Source: Bacteroidota bacterium (GTDB taxonomy: Bacteria > Bacteroidota > Bacteroidia > Bacteroidales > Prolixibacteraceae). Taken from it: a stretch of DNA of 64,000 nt. Position 1 is the first letter of the stretch; the number at the start of each line of letters is the position of its first letter. A program made the translations under genes and the position numbers. The notes under the pieces are model-generated. The model worked only from the letters and a program-made list of their open reading frames with translations, searched no databases and was not told the DNA's origin. The stretch spans positions 1 through 64,000 of the forward strand of contig JAEYNZ010000029.1 in NCBI GenBank assembly GCA_023412195.1. The letters are read 5' to 3'. Below, one piece after another: positions 17,110 to 26,292 of this stretch.

Positions 17110-17348
17110 GTTTTTCTAACCATATATTGTGCCTTCGGCACAAAGACGGGGTACGATGGTTTATCGAATAATTTAACTCCCTTTAGGAATGAATTGTGGG
17201 TAGAAAGCATGCGATAACAACTAACCTGGTCCCTTTAGGGACGAAATAATGATTTAATGTTTTGTGTTTGTCCTTAAGATTTGGTCCCACCCGGAACGGG
17301 AATGAAAACGTTTAATTTGTTTTTCTAACTATATCTTTTGCCACTGGC
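17110..17348. repeat. Cluster of REP-like palindromes
   Basis: The gene-free interval contains several short GC-rich palindromes set in similar sequence: TGTGCCTTCGGCACA (17128-17142), CTCCCTTTAGGAATGAA (near 17177) and GTCCCTTTAGGGACGAA (17229-17245), and CCCACCCGGAACGGG (near 17286). A longer motif, TTTTTCTAAC(C/T)ATAT, occurs at 17111 and again at 17320, each time followed by TTGTGCC or TTTTGCC and a palindrome. I recall similar palindrome-GAAAT-GTAGAAA strings scattered through Bacteroidota genomes, which would make this an interspersed repeat of the REP type. No transposase is nearby. Confidence 0.6.
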
Positions 17349-17427
17349 GTTATAATGAGTTGTGGTCTGTGATTATTTGCCACTCCAGGGATCTTCTGTA
17401 TGAATGGAATCAAATCCATCAGGGTTT

Positions 17428-18462
17428 TTAATTGCCATCTGTGCTGTTGATCTTCCTGATGTCTTTTTGCCTTCCGGCAAGAATGTTCTGATAGGTTTTA
17501 ATCATGTTTTGATCCTGTTTGCTGCGATAACTGGTTGCGAGTTCCATAGCAGAAGAAAGCCACTTATCTGCCGAATCAAGATCATCCTTCATCTCGCTAG
17601 CCAACGCCAGGTTATACCGCGCATTGATGGCCATTTTCCCGTTCCTGTTATCAGCATACCGTGTCCAGATCATGATTGCTTCATCCCATTTTCCCTCTTC
17701 AAAAAGCACGGCTGCTTCCGAGAAATCGGGCAAGGGAGGTATGGAATACATGCGGTTGACAGTTTGCCAGCCCGGATAAAATTTTTCTGCATAGCTTACT
17801 CCTGCCATAGCCGATGCCATTCCAAGTGCATCTAAACGGGGAGGGAGCCTGAAATTTTGCACAAGGTTACCTTCATCATCATAGCCATTCCAGTAAATTG
17901 TATCGATCATTGTTTTATTCCCTGCCGGATTTCCTGTTGCGCCGTCATAAATTCCCCACACGGCAACAGTAACCACCTCACTGGCAGGAGGACCATCTGC
18001 AGTGGCGGTCCATCCCGAATAAAAGCTGGAGTATGTCTCTAGCGAAATCAACACATCAGCAACAGCATCAGATGCCAGTTGCCTGATCAATACAGGAGGA
18101 AGGGGTGTCAACTGGTCTCCTGAATGTTTTTCAAATGCTGCATAAGGGAGTACTGCGACTTCATCAAAAACATTGTTGTTTTTAAGTTGCAGGGCAAGTT
18201 CATTTAGGCATGTTACCGCCAGCAGGCTGTCGGAGTTGGAAGGGTCGTTTTTTGCCTTAATGAGCTGCCCGTCGGTTTTAAAGAACTGCTGCAGCGTATC
18301 GGCAGGGTACCTGAAGTTACGGTAAAAGATAGCAGCAGTTTTGGCTTCAGTTGGAACAGCAATTTCTTCCGGCTGATATACTTCAATGGGATATTCCTTA
18401 TAAACTGTACAAGCTGCACCCAGAAACAAAGAAATGATAAGCACCGGAAGTTTCAGGTTCAT
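17428..18462 (-). CDS. DUF6340 lipoprotein with TPR tail (second copy)
   Basis: A lipoprotein signal ends at LGAACTVYKEYP, giving an anchored envelope protein of 344 residues. The middle part (TAAIFYRNFRYP ... LISLETYSSFYSGW) and the C-terminal TPR-like helices (AAVLFEEGKWDEAIMIWTRY) match the DUF6340 family as I know it. The preceding gene at 18459-19505 is a paralogue with the same order of parts, and the genes overlap by 4 nt. All three genes from 21607 down to 17428 probably form one operon. No biochemical function is known for DUF6340. The stop is followed by the repeat-rich interval. Confidence 0.72.
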   Translation of the reverse strand: MNLKLPVLIISLFLGAACTVYKEYPIEVYQPEEIAVPTEAKTAAIFYRNFRYPADTLQQFFKTDGQLIKAKNDPSNSDSLLAVTCLNELALQLKNNNVFDEVAVLPYAAFEKHSGDQLTPLPPVLIRQLASDAVADVLISLETYSSFYSGWTATADGPPASEVVTVAVWGIYDGATGNPAGNKTMIDTIYWNGYDDEGNLVQNFRLPPRLDALGMASAMAGVSYAEKFYPGWQTVNRMYSIPPLPDFSEAAVLFEEGKWDEAIMIWTRYADNRNGKMAINARYNLALASEMKDDLDSADKWLSSAMELATSYRSKQDQNMIKTYQNILAGRQKDIRKINSTDGN

Positions 18463-19505
18463 TTGTTTTGGATTTCGTTTTTTCTTCTTTTAAGAATTTC
18501 CAGATATTCATATGTTAGCGGACGGTACATTGTATTGTATGATTTAAGCGCCCATTCAATTGCCAAATCAATATCTCCCAGTATTTCAGAGCCAAGGGCT
18601 GCATTGAGTTCAGCTTTGCTTTTCAAGGATTTGGATCGTGCACTTTCTGCAATATTGATCCATGTATCAACCGCATTGACCCAGTCTCCACCTGAAGCTG
18701 CTGATTCAGCCTTACGCATTGCAGCATTGCCAAAAGTAAAGTATCTCCTTCTTTCAGGTCGCCACTGTACTGCAATTTTTTCGGACAGATCGAGTGCAAT
18801 ATTGATTCCTGTTTCTGTCAGTGCCTGTTTTACCGGCGTGAAGCGTTCAAATAAAGCACCGAGTGTGTAGTCGGCATCTTCCCAAATCAACGTATCCCTT
18901 ATAAATTCACGTAAAAGAATTCTTTTTTGCGTGGGGTGGTAAACCCTGAAAAGTGCTTCGTAGTGAATTCGGATACTGGTGTTGTATGCCGAATAAAAGC
19001 CACCCTCATTCCAACTGTATACTGTTTCGCTGGTCAAATCTGATATGACCCTTGTTTTTAAAAAATCAAGTGACAACACTGCATCTGTCTGAAATGTATC
19101 GGCCAGGGCTGATGCTACTTCCCATGATAATTCTGCACCGGGTTGGGACGGAGGGGTAAGAAAACGGTCTACAGGAATGACATAATCATAACGGCCTGAT
19201 TCGAAAAGCAGTTCCCCAAGTGCTTTCATGGTAGTATCTGCCATCTGATAATCAAAAATAAGGGTATCAAGCCCGCCCCTTTTTCTATAGAATATTTTTT
19301 GAAGCGAATCTGAGTGCAAGTCAGTAAAATTGCTGCCAACAGCCTGTGATACAATTGTCAGGCTTTGTACCTCCGCCGGTAGTTCTTTAGGCGAAGATTT
19401 CGGTACGTCGATGATAATGCTTTTAGTAGGAACACATGAATACATCAGCAACGACATGATGAATAAGCCCAGCATGTATATTGTTTTGTTACTCCCGGTT
19501 TCCAT
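18459..19505 (-). CDS. DUF6340 lipoprotein with TPR tail (first copy)
   Basis: The N-terminus has a signal and lipobox (LLMYSCVPTK), so the protein is a lipoprotein of 348 residues. It shares with its neighbour a central domain that contains conserved VLSLDFLKTRV- and RILLREFIRDTLIW-type strands, and a tail with paired helices (AESAASGGDWVNAVDTWINI, then KSKAELNAALGSEILGDIDL) that look like TPRs. Paralogy of the two suggests a heteromeric envelope assembly, which is inference. The gene starts 14 nt after the vWA protein gene and overlaps the next by 4 nt. Confidence 0.72.
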   Translation of the reverse strand: METGSNKTIYMLGLFIMSLLMYSCVPTKSIIIDVPKSSPKELPAEVQSLTIVSQAVGSNFTDLHSDSLQKIFYRKRGGLDTLIFDYQMADTTMKALGELLFESGRYDYVIPVDRFLTPPSQPGAELSWEVASALADTFQTDAVLSLDFLKTRVISDLTSETVYSWNEGGFYSAYNTSIRIHYEALFRVYHPTQKRILLREFIRDTLIWEDADYTLGALFERFTPVKQALTETGINIALDLSEKIAVQWRPERRRYFTFGNAAMRKAESAASGGDWVNAVDTWINIAESARSKSLKSKAELNAALGSEILGDIDLAIEWALKSYNTMYRPLTYEYLEILKRRKNEIQNK

Positions 19506-19519
19506 TCTGAATCATGTAT

Positions 19520-21607
19520 TTAATAAATACCCCAGTATTTCCTCAAAAACCATTCCACGCTTAACAATAATAACAGCACTAAAAAGATCCACCTCAGGTT
19601 AAGTAGTTCGTTGATAGCCTCCTGAAATGAGCTGACCGGTTTGAGATAGTTGCTTGCTTTAAGCTGGCTGATAATTTCATCTGCCTGAGTGGGATTAAAA
19701 AAGCCACCACCACTTTGTGCAGCCAGTTGGTAAAGCATCCGGTGGTTTGCCCTTATGTCTACATTTTCAAGGTTTACTTCTGTTACAGCAAACTTGCCCG
19801 ATTCAGTATAGGTATTACTGCCAATGGTCACAGATGCCTCGAAGTTATAGTTTCCTACAGGCAGGTTTCCTGCATCGAGATAATAGCCGTTTCCGCGTAC
19901 ATCGAAGGTAAAATCAAAATGATCCCCCTGGTCATTGGTTATTTCTATTGTAACTTCTTCTGAATTGATCCGTTCAAAGGCATCATTGTATACTTCCGCT
20001 GTCAGCAGCACATTATCTGTTTCTGAATACACAGGTTGGAAATCGATCATGAAGTTATCTTCATTCTGCCTGAGGGCAAGATATTGTACCAGCTGGTTAA
20101 TGAGTTCATTAAACTGGTCGTGCGTCTGGTTCCTGAAGTAGTTGTTCAACCTCCACCTCCAGATTCCTTCTCCGAAAATGAAGCCTGTTTTTTTCCCATT
20201 TATAATGCCTGCAGCCATTAAGGGCTTATTGGTTTCTATATTTTTGATTCTCTGCTGCAGAAGGGGTGAAATACCTGGTTCTAAATTATAGTTGGCAAAG
20301 GGCACCATCAAGGGGGGAAACTGAGGGACCATTTCCCTTAAGCTTTCACTGAGGGTAAATACCCCGAAGGAAGGATCAATCAAGGCCTGTGCTTCTTCTG
20401 ATGAACCTGCAAGGGGTTGAATTTCTGCACCTCCCGATAAGGCGTTTAACTGGGGAAGGAATGTCCGGTTACCCACGATAAAAAGGAGCGGGATCCGTAG
20501 TTTATCGTCGGTAGTAGCAATATTTTGCATCGACTTTCTCGCTGTGGGCAACTGATGAAGTATTACAAGATTAAAGTCTGAAATATTTGAAGGATAGGGT
20601 TCTTCAGTGACCACAGTCACTTCATATGATTTTTGTTGTTCCAGCGTGTTCCTGATGGCACCAATATCAGGATGTGGCCCATCGGATAAAATCAGGATCT
20701 TTTGCCTGCTTTCAAGAACATTGACTACAAAATGTAACCGGTTGTTTTTAGTGTTTCTTTCAGTATCGGAGTTTTCAATTTCTGCAGTATAATGTTTCAG
20801 TCCCGGTTCACCGGCATCCAAAATAAATTCCTGGATACTAAAATAACTTTCATTTTGCGGCGAGATTACCGTTTGGGCTACTTCTTTTTCTCCTTCGCGT
20901 ATAGTAAGTCTTAAAGGACGGCCCTGTAATTTGGAAAATGCAGCATCTATTTCAACAGGAAATCGATTTCCCGAAAAAGACGTACGATTCACCCTGACAG
21001 CCTGCAACCGTGCATCTGCAACTTCCGTTGTATCGCCAACGGCAATGGTATATACCGGATAGTTGATATCCGGAAGCATATTTACCGGATTTTTGCCCTG
21101 ATTATAAATCCCATCACCAGTTAAAATCAATGCACCTATTTTTTCATGAAAATGGTTGTTTACAAGGGTTGTTATCAACTGGCTGTAATCTGACTTTTTT
21201 TCTGAAAAATCAAGCTCGCTGTTTACTTCAGTATTTTCCCCGAAAGAATAGTTAAGCAATGTATAATCATCTCCAAGTTCCCTGGAAATCATGTTCTTCA
21301 GGTTCAATATGTTTTCGGCCACCTCAGAGGAATCGGCGGTGGAAACAACCGATCCAGAGTTGTCCCAGGCTGCAATGATCAAGGGATGCCTGACCATTTT
21401 CTTCAGGTTCTTAATAAAAGGCGAAAGTAACAGGAAGGCAATGAGGGAAACAGATAAGAACCTTAATACCATCAATGTAACCCGTTGTTGCCTGCTGAGT
21501 TCATAATCTTTTTTATTGCCCCTGTACATGAGCAGCATAATGCCTGTTGCTACCACCAGGATAAGTGGTAAAAAAAGATACCAGTATTTTATTCCAAACG
21601 ATATCAA
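19520..21607 (-). CDS. Membrane protein with vWA-like domain
   Basis: This 695-residue protein begins with two membrane helices (about 7-26 and 47-65), then a von Willebrand A-like domain with a MIDAS-type motif DNSGSVVS at about 82-89, followed by LILTGDGIYNQGKNP. A region resembling the class I glutamine-amidotransferase-like fold follows (ILILSDGPHPDIGAIRNTL), then beta-rich segments, and a final membrane helix near 670-688. The layout equals that of BatA-like or aerotolerance-type membrane vWA proteins of Bacteroidota. It heads the leftward operon with the two DUF6340 lipoproteins. The exact role is unknown; protein-complex assembly in the envelope is likely. Confidence 0.75.
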   Translation of the reverse strand: MISFGIKYWYLFLPLILVVATGIMLLMYRGNKKDYELSRQQRVTLMVLRFLSVSLIAFLLLSPFIKNLKKMVRHPLIIAAWDNSGSVVSTADSSEVAENILNLKNMISRELGDDYTLLNYSFGENTEVNSELDFSEKKSDYSQLITTLVNNHFHEKIGALILTGDGIYNQGKNPVNMLPDINYPVYTIAVGDTTEVADARLQAVRVNRTSFSGNRFPVEIDAAFSKLQGRPLRLTIREGEKEVAQTVISPQNESYFSIQEFILDAGEPGLKHYTAEIENSDTERNTKNNRLHFVVNVLESRQKILILSDGPHPDIGAIRNTLEQQKSYEVTVVTEEPYPSNISDFNLVILHQLPTARKSMQNIATTDDKLRIPLLFIVGNRTFLPQLNALSGGAEIQPLAGSSEEAQALIDPSFGVFTLSESLREMVPQFPPLMVPFANYNLEPGISPLLQQRIKNIETNKPLMAAGIINGKKTGFIFGEGIWRWRLNNYFRNQTHDQFNELINQLVQYLALRQNEDNFMIDFQPVYSETDNVLLTAEVYNDAFERINSEEVTIEITNDQGDHFDFTFDVRGNGYYLDAGNLPVGNYNFEASVTIGSNTYTESGKFAVTEVNLENVDIRANHRMLYQLAAQSGGGFFNPTQADEIISQLKASNYLKPVSSFQEAINELLNLRWIFLVLLLLLSVEWFLRKYWGIY

Positions 21608-21765
21608 ACCAGATAATTTAAACTGTCAAATATACACATCTCAACAGGAATTCAAGGAATGAATACCTTTGAAAGCTTTCCGTTTTTTTCAAAATAAGAA
21701 AAAATCAGATTTTATTTTACCTTTATACCTGAAAACATAGTCGACTAAATTCTAATAAAAATAAT

Positions 21766-22599
21766 ATGCAAAAGTTTTCTATTCATCTAAAATCCACAGT
21801 CATAACATTCATGGCTTTGTTAGTATTATCATGCAATACCGGTCAGAGGTCGCAACAGGGAAATGAAAAATCTGCTGAGAATGAAAACGGGGAAAACTGG
21901 ATACAGCTTTTTAACGGAAAGGATTTGAACGACTGGCAGATTAAATTCCGTGGATATGAATTGGGTTATAATCTGAACAATACTTTTCAGGTTGAAGATG
22001 GCATGTTGAGGGTAAGGTATGATAACTGGGATGGTTGGGATGACCAGTTCGGACATCTGTTCTACAATGGTGAATTTTCCCATTACAGGCTTCGGGTAGA
22101 ATATCGTTTTGTTGATGAACAGGTAAAGGGGGGTCCGGGCTGGGCATTTCGCAATAATGGATTAATGTTGCATGGACAGAGTGCAGAATCGATGGAACTT
22201 GACCAGGATTTTCCGGTTTCAATTGAAGTCCAGTTGCTGGGAGGAAATGGCACCGATGAACGGTCAACCATGAATTTATGCACACCGGGAACCAATGTGG
22301 TCATGGATAACGTCCTGGTGGAAGATCATTGCATGGTTTCAGGGTCAAAAACATATCATGGCGATCAGTGGGTATCTGTTGAGGTGGAAGTCAGAGGTGG
22401 TGAGATCATACGGCACTTTGTTGAAGGGGAAGAGGTGATGAGCTATGAACAACCTCAGTTAGATCCAAGGGATAAAAATTATTCAAAGTTCCTTCCTGAG
22501 GATGGGAACCTGATTATCTCCAAAGGAAGCATATCAATTCAGGCTGAAAGCCATCCTACAGATTTCAGGAAAATTGAGCTGCTGGTGCTGGAAGAATAG
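21766..22599 (+). CDS. DUF1080 (3-keto-disaccharide hydrolase-like) lipoprotein
   Basis: After a lipoprotein signal (LVLSCNTGQ) comes one DUF1080 domain, which opens with the family hallmark WIQLFNGKDLNDWQIKF. GLMLHGQ and SIEVQLLGG follow at the usual places of the concanavalin-like sandwich. Some DUF1080 proteins hydrolyse 3-keto-glycosides after oxidation of sugars by a dehydrogenase; others may only bind carbohydrate. No oxidoreductase of the GFO/IDH type lies nearby, so the pathway is not shown here. It ends in a terminator shared with the opposite gene's coding end. Confidence 0.85.
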   Translation: MQKFSIHLKSTVITFMALLVLSCNTGQRSQQGNEKSAENENGENWIQLFNGKDLNDWQIKFRGYELGYNLNNTFQVEDGMLRVRYDNWDGWDDQFGHLFYNGEFSHYRLRVEYRFVDEQVKGGPGWAFRNNGLMLHGQSAESMELDQDFPVSIEVQLLGGNGTDERSTMNLCTPGTNVVMDNVLVEDHCMVSGSKTYHGDQWVSVEVEVRGGEIIRHFVEGEEVMSYEQPQLDPRDKNYSKFLPEDGNLIISKGSISIQAESHPTDFRKIELLVLEE

Positions 22600-22619
22600 T
22601 ATTCTTCAGACAATAATAT

Positions 22620-23558
22620 TCAGGACAGCTTTTCTGCGGAGAGCTGTCTTTTTTTATTTTCATTTTTCCGGTTTGCATAGCTCAGCATGAAGAGGGATGA
22701 GGCAATAACAGACATTCCTGCTATGGAAATGAGATCAGGTCTTTCTTCTTTAATCAGGATCCAGCTTATAATAGCTCCGGATACCGGAATCAGAAATTTC
22801 CAAACGTTCAGGACCGACACCTTAACCCCAGGGCGCCTGAGCAAGATAAACCAAATGGATATGGCTGCTGCAGAAAGAAAACTAAGCCAAGCCAGAGCTG
22901 CATAATATTCGGCAGGAAAAGGCCCTGTATTTAATCCTTCTATTGGGATAGAAAGCGTAAAAAGCAGAATTCCGCCTATAATCAGCGATGAGGAACTTAA
23001 TGTTACAGGGGAAATTCCCGAAGGTGATTTTGAAACCAGGACATTGGCATACCCGGAAACCAGGTTGTTGAGCAATAAAAGTGCGATACCCAGCAATTCA
23101 GCTTCTCCTCTCATTTCAACGCTTGCTCTGCCCAGGGTAATAATGGCTATACCTGCAACTCCTGTTAAGATGCTGAAGGTCTTTAACCAGGTCATTTTAT
23201 CATTATGAAAGGCAAAATGTGCAACAATGGCTATAAATAAGGGGGATGATCCAATGATCATGGCTCCCAGCGCTGCGGGCACCAGGTTTAGACCGGTGTA
23301 AAATAAAGCATATTGAAAAAATATCTGTACAAGGGAGACCAATACAACAAGCTTTATGTTTCTTCTGATTTCCAGGAAAAACCTGCTCAGGTGCCCTGAA
23401 AAAACTAAAATAAGCACTCCTGCAATCATAAAACGCACACCGGCAAACTGTAATGGGGTGTGGTATTGCAGTCCTATTTTGACACCTGCGAAGGCAGTTG
23501 ACCAAAGCCAAGTTGCAAGGATTGCCAGGAAAGTAGTACTTTTAACTGTTGATGTCAT
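22620..23558 (-). CDS. EamA/DMT family transporter
   Basis: Ten hydrophobic segments in two EamA repeats (about 5-140 and 155-290) mark a drug/metabolite exporter of 312 residues. FAGVRFMIAGVL and ISIWFILLRRPGV are typical of the family. The substrate is unknown. The last 11 codons (ending AEKLS) are basic and polar, and overlap, on the other strand, the terminator hairpin of the DUF1080 gene. No close neighbour is co-directional. Confidence 0.87.
   Translation of the reverse strand: MTSTVKSTTFLAILATWLWSTAFAGVKIGLQYHTPLQFAGVRFMIAGVLILVFSGHLSRFFLEIRRNIKLVVLVSLVQIFFQYALFYTGLNLVPAALGAMIIGSSPLFIAIVAHFAFHNDKMTWLKTFSILTGVAGIAIITLGRASVEMRGEAELLGIALLLLNNLVSGYANVLVSKSPSGISPVTLSSSSLIIGGILLFTLSIPIEGLNTGPFPAEYYAALAWLSFLSAAAISIWFILLRRPGVKVSVLNVWKFLIPVSGAIISWILIKEERPDLISIAGMSVIASSLFMLSYANRKNENKKRQLSAEKLS
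22624..22655 (+). terminator. Terminator of DUF1080 gene inside the opposite CDS
   Basis: GACAGCT at 22624-22630 pairs with AGCTGTC at 22642-22648, followed by TTTTTTT. The hairpin lies 25 nt after the DUF1080 stop. It sits entirely within the last codons (RQLSAEKLS) of the convergent EamA gene. Confidence 0.85.
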
Positions 23559-23746
23559 AAATTATTGGCATGTGATGCAAAGGTGATAAATATTCATGAA
23601 AGGTTGCATTTAAATTTGGAACGCAGGGTCAAAAAATTCTAATGACGAAAGCTTATTTTCATGATAATTGTTCCAACGCCGGGGATTTTCATCCGTATTG
23701 AACATCAAAATACCTTTCTTTGCTGCCATCTTTATAAAAACAAGGA

Positions 23747-24214
23747 ATGGGAAAGACAATCATAAACAACTACCAGGAGTTTGAGTCATATCTGGGAAAA
23801 GAAATCGGAGTTTCGGAATTCATTCAGGTAACACAGGATCAGATCAATAAATTTGCCGATGCCACCCTTGATTACCAGTGGATACATGCTGATCCGGAGC
23901 GGGCTGCTGAAGAATCACCATTTAAAAGCACAATTGCCCATGGCTACCTGACAGTATCACTGCTCACTTACCTCTGGTATTCCATTGTTGATGTCAGGAA
24001 TGTAAAAATGATTGTAAACTACGGGATAGAAAGCCTTCGTTTCCAACAGCCTGTTCTTGTTAATGATAAAATCAGGGCCAGGGTTTCACTGCATGACATC
24101 CGTAACCTTCGAGGAATAGCAAAAATCCAGGTAAAAATCATTGTTGACATAGAAGGGCAGAAAAAGCCTGCTTATGATGCCCTTGTAACTTTCCTGTATC
24201 ATTTCAGTAACTGA
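23747..24214 (+). CDS. MaoC-like hydratase (hotdog fold)
   Basis: A 155-residue single hotdog domain with the MaoC/NodN hydratase motif: the Asp and His of DYQWIHADPERA are the expected catalytic pair, and TIAHGYLTVSLL follows as in R-specific enoyl-CoA hydratases. Such enzymes add water to trans-2-enoyl-CoA. Alone in its operon, it could serve fatty-acid degradation or polyhydroxyalkanoate precursors; no such genes are adjacent. The start is the ATG directly after AAGGA in AACAAGGA; no alternative is nearby. Confidence 0.9.
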   Translation: MGKTIINNYQEFESYLGKEIGVSEFIQVTQDQINKFADATLDYQWIHADPERAAEESPFKSTIAHGYLTVSLLTYLWYSIVDVRNVKMIVNYGIESLRFQQPVLVNDKIRARVSLHDIRNLRGIAKIQVKIIVDIEGQKKPAYDALVTFLYHFSN

Positions 24215-24302
24215 TCAACAAGCTTCCATCTTAAAACCGAATGGATATGTCTGCTGTTATATCTGCGGTATAAATGTTTACTGCCGGATAAAATAACAGA
24301 CA

Positions 24303-25004
24303 ATGGAATTGCTGGATACAATCTTTTATTCCAATGAGGTTACCTGGGAAACTTCTATAGTTCGCCTGCTTATCAGTTTTATGGCAGGTTCACTGGTTGG
24401 AATTGAACGGGAAATGAGCAACCAGCCTGCAGGACTGCGTACCCACATCCTGATCAGCATAGGTTCAACCCTTGTTATGCTGATTTCTATTTATATACCG
24501 CAGACTTTTAATGACGGTGGAGACCCTGGCAGGATCGCTGCACAGGTTGTATCGGGCATCGGATTTCTGGGTGCAGGTGCCATTTTAAAGTTTGGAGCCG
24601 ATATCAAGGGACTGACTACTGCAGCCTCCATCTGGGCAATGGCAGCAGTGGGCATGGCTATTGGCGCCGGAATGTTTTGGGTAAGCATCATTGGAATTGC
24701 GGTTATCCTGTTTGCCCTTACAATCATGAACCTGATCGAGAAAAGGATATTCAAGCAAAGGTCGATGAGAAAAATTGAAATCATTGTTAAGAAACGAAAT
24801 TTAAATATTCAGATTATTGGTGAAGTTTTTAAGACATTTGATATGCAAATTATTTCAACAGGATTTGAGCGTAATGTTCATGATGCTACCGACAGGTTCA
24901 TTTTCATGGTGGCAGTCACATCTGAGCTGGAAGTTCAGCAACTGGCTGACAGCCTTGAGAAACAACCCGGATTGGTTTCTGTGATTGTTGATATTATTCG
25001 CTAG
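24303..25004 (+). CDS. MgtC/SapB family membrane protein
   Basis: The first 140 residues are a MgtC-type membrane domain: LVGIEREMSNQPAGLRTHIL and GIGFLGAGAILKFG are the hallmark stretches, with about five helices. The C-terminal 90 residues are a soluble ACT-like region. MgtC in Salmonella is a virulence factor that inhibits the F-ATPase and helps in low magnesium; the broader family has other, unclear roles. The 3' end overlaps the convergent tyrosine phosphatase gene by 11 nt. Confidence 0.9.
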   Translation: MELLDTIFYSNEVTWETSIVRLLISFMAGSLVGIEREMSNQPAGLRTHILISIGSTLVMLISIYIPQTFNDGGDPGRIAAQVVSGIGFLGAGAILKFGADIKGLTTAASIWAMAAVGMAIGAGMFWVSIIGIAVILFALTIMNLIEKRIFKQRSMRKIEIIVKKRNLNIQIIGEVFKTFDMQIISTGFERNVHDATDRFIFMVAVTSELEVQQLADSLEKQPGLVSVIVDIIR

Positions 25005-25491
25005 GCTCTGTTTTTTCAAGCAAGCCCTCGCAGGCATCTTCAAGAAGATCCAGCACCAGTTCAAAGCCTTCATCACCACCATAATAGGGGTCAGGAACTT
25101 CGGTATACCGCCACTCTTTGCTGTAATCTGTCATCTTATGGATTTTTTTCACATCATGGTTGTGCCGGGCAAGACTGCGAAGTTCAGAAACATTTTCATC
25201 ATCCATGGCTATGATCAGGTCGAAATGGTCAAAATCATGGTCAGGGTCAAATTGTCGTGCAATGCTGGTAAGATTAAAACCTCTTTTAACAGCATGTTTT
25301 TGCATGCGTTTATCAGCTGGCTGACCTACATGCCATCCGCCTGTACCTGCAGAATCAATTTCATATTTTCCAATGAGCCCTTTATTTTTGACAAGGCCTG
25401 TAAAAACAGCCTCTGCGCTGGGCGAACGGCAAATATTCCCCATGCATACAAATAATATCTTTTTCTTCTCTGATAAGTTCATTTTTGCCAT
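24994..25491 (-). CDS. Low-molecular-weight protein tyrosine phosphatase
   Basis: The P-loop CxxxxxR is Cys16-MGNIC-Arg22 in LFVCMGNICRSPSAEA, and the catalytic Asp is in VPDPYYGG. At 165 residues the length fits the family. The enzyme removes phosphate from protein tyrosines; in bacteria it is often tied to polysaccharide export kinases, but none is near. It follows aroE and the DUF368 gene in the same orientation as seen in other Bacteroidota, though here it lies downstream of aroE by 54 nt. A second ATG (MNLSEKKK) three codons in is possible. Confidence 0.93.
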   Translation of the reverse strand: MAKMNLSEKKKILFVCMGNICRSPSAEAVFTGLVKNKGLIGKYEIDSAGTGGWHVGQPADKRMQKHAVKRGFNLTSIARQFDPDHDFDHFDLIIAMDDENVSELRSLARHNHDVKKIHKMTDYSKEWRYTEVPDPYYGGDEGFELVLDLLEDACEGLLEKTEPSE

Positions 25492-25545
25492 TGGTTTTTC
25501 TGGAATTTAAATATATAAATCAGTTTTGAATATTACAATAAACAA

Positions 25546-26292
25546 TTAAGCCATGTTCCAGATTTCATATGATTTAATTGCCTGCTGCAGCAGCATTTCA
25601 TAACCATTCTTTACAGTGGCCCCTTTTAAACGACCTTTTTCCATGAACTGGGTAACTTCAGGGTTATAAACCAGGTCGAACAGAAGATGGTCACGGGTTA
25701 TGAATTCATATGGTATCATCGGGGAAGTATCCACTTTCGGGTAAGTACCCAGTGGAGTGGCATTAATGATCAGCAGCCTTTCCTCCATCATATCCTTGTT
25801 TATATCTGAGTACCTGATTTCATTTTCCTTCAACTCTTCTATAGTTGCTGATATATATCCGATACCCAGTTTTGTCAGAACATACTTAATTGCTTTTGAG
25901 GCTCCTCCTGTTCCGAGAATCAAAGCTTTTTTATGATGTTCTTTCAGCAGGGGCTTTAGTGAATTCTCAAAGCCCCAGGTGTCGGTATTAAAGCCTTTCA
26001 GAAATATATTGTTGTTTTTTCTTATAATTTTTATGGTGTTTACAGCTCCTACTTCCCTTGCTGCTATATCCATGTCATTAAGGAAAGACATGACCTGCTC
26101 CTTGTATGGGATGGTGACATTTAATCCAGACAAATGCGGATTGGATAGGATAATTCCCGGTAACAGATTGATATTGTCAATCTCATAATTTTCATAGGAC
26201 GCAGCAGTATTTTCCTTTTCAAACTTCTCTGTAAAAAAGCGTTTCGAAAATGAATGCGTAAGGGGATATCCTATCAGGCCAAATTGCTTCAT
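25546..26292 (-). CDS. aroE: Shikimate dehydrogenase
   Basis: Short for the family at 248 residues but complete. The shikimate-binding start is IGYPLTHSFSKRFF, the catalytic Lys is in NVTIPYKEQV, and Asp is in GFNTDTWGF. The NADP-binding loop is LILGTGGASKAI, and NATPLGTYP and DLVYNPEVTQF follow. It reduces 3-dehydroshikimate to shikimate in the path to aromatic amino acids. Its start overlaps the stop of the DUF368 gene by 4 nt, so translation is probably coupled. Confidence 0.95.
   Translation of the reverse strand: MKQFGLIGYPLTHSFSKRFFTEKFEKENTAASYENYEIDNINLLPGIILSNPHLSGLNVTIPYKEQVMSFLNDMDIAAREVGAVNTIKIIRKNNNIFLKGFNTDTWGFENSLKPLLKEHHKKALILGTGGASKAIKYVLTKLGIGYISATIEELKENEIRYSDINKDMMEERLLIINATPLGTYPKVDTSPMIPYEFITRDHLLFDLVYNPEVTQFMEKGRLKGATVKNGYEMLLQQAIKSYEIWNMA

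Noticed and set aside
17404..17835. 143-codon rightward open frame
   Set aside because: It is the complementary strand of the DUF6340 gene and shows no family features.
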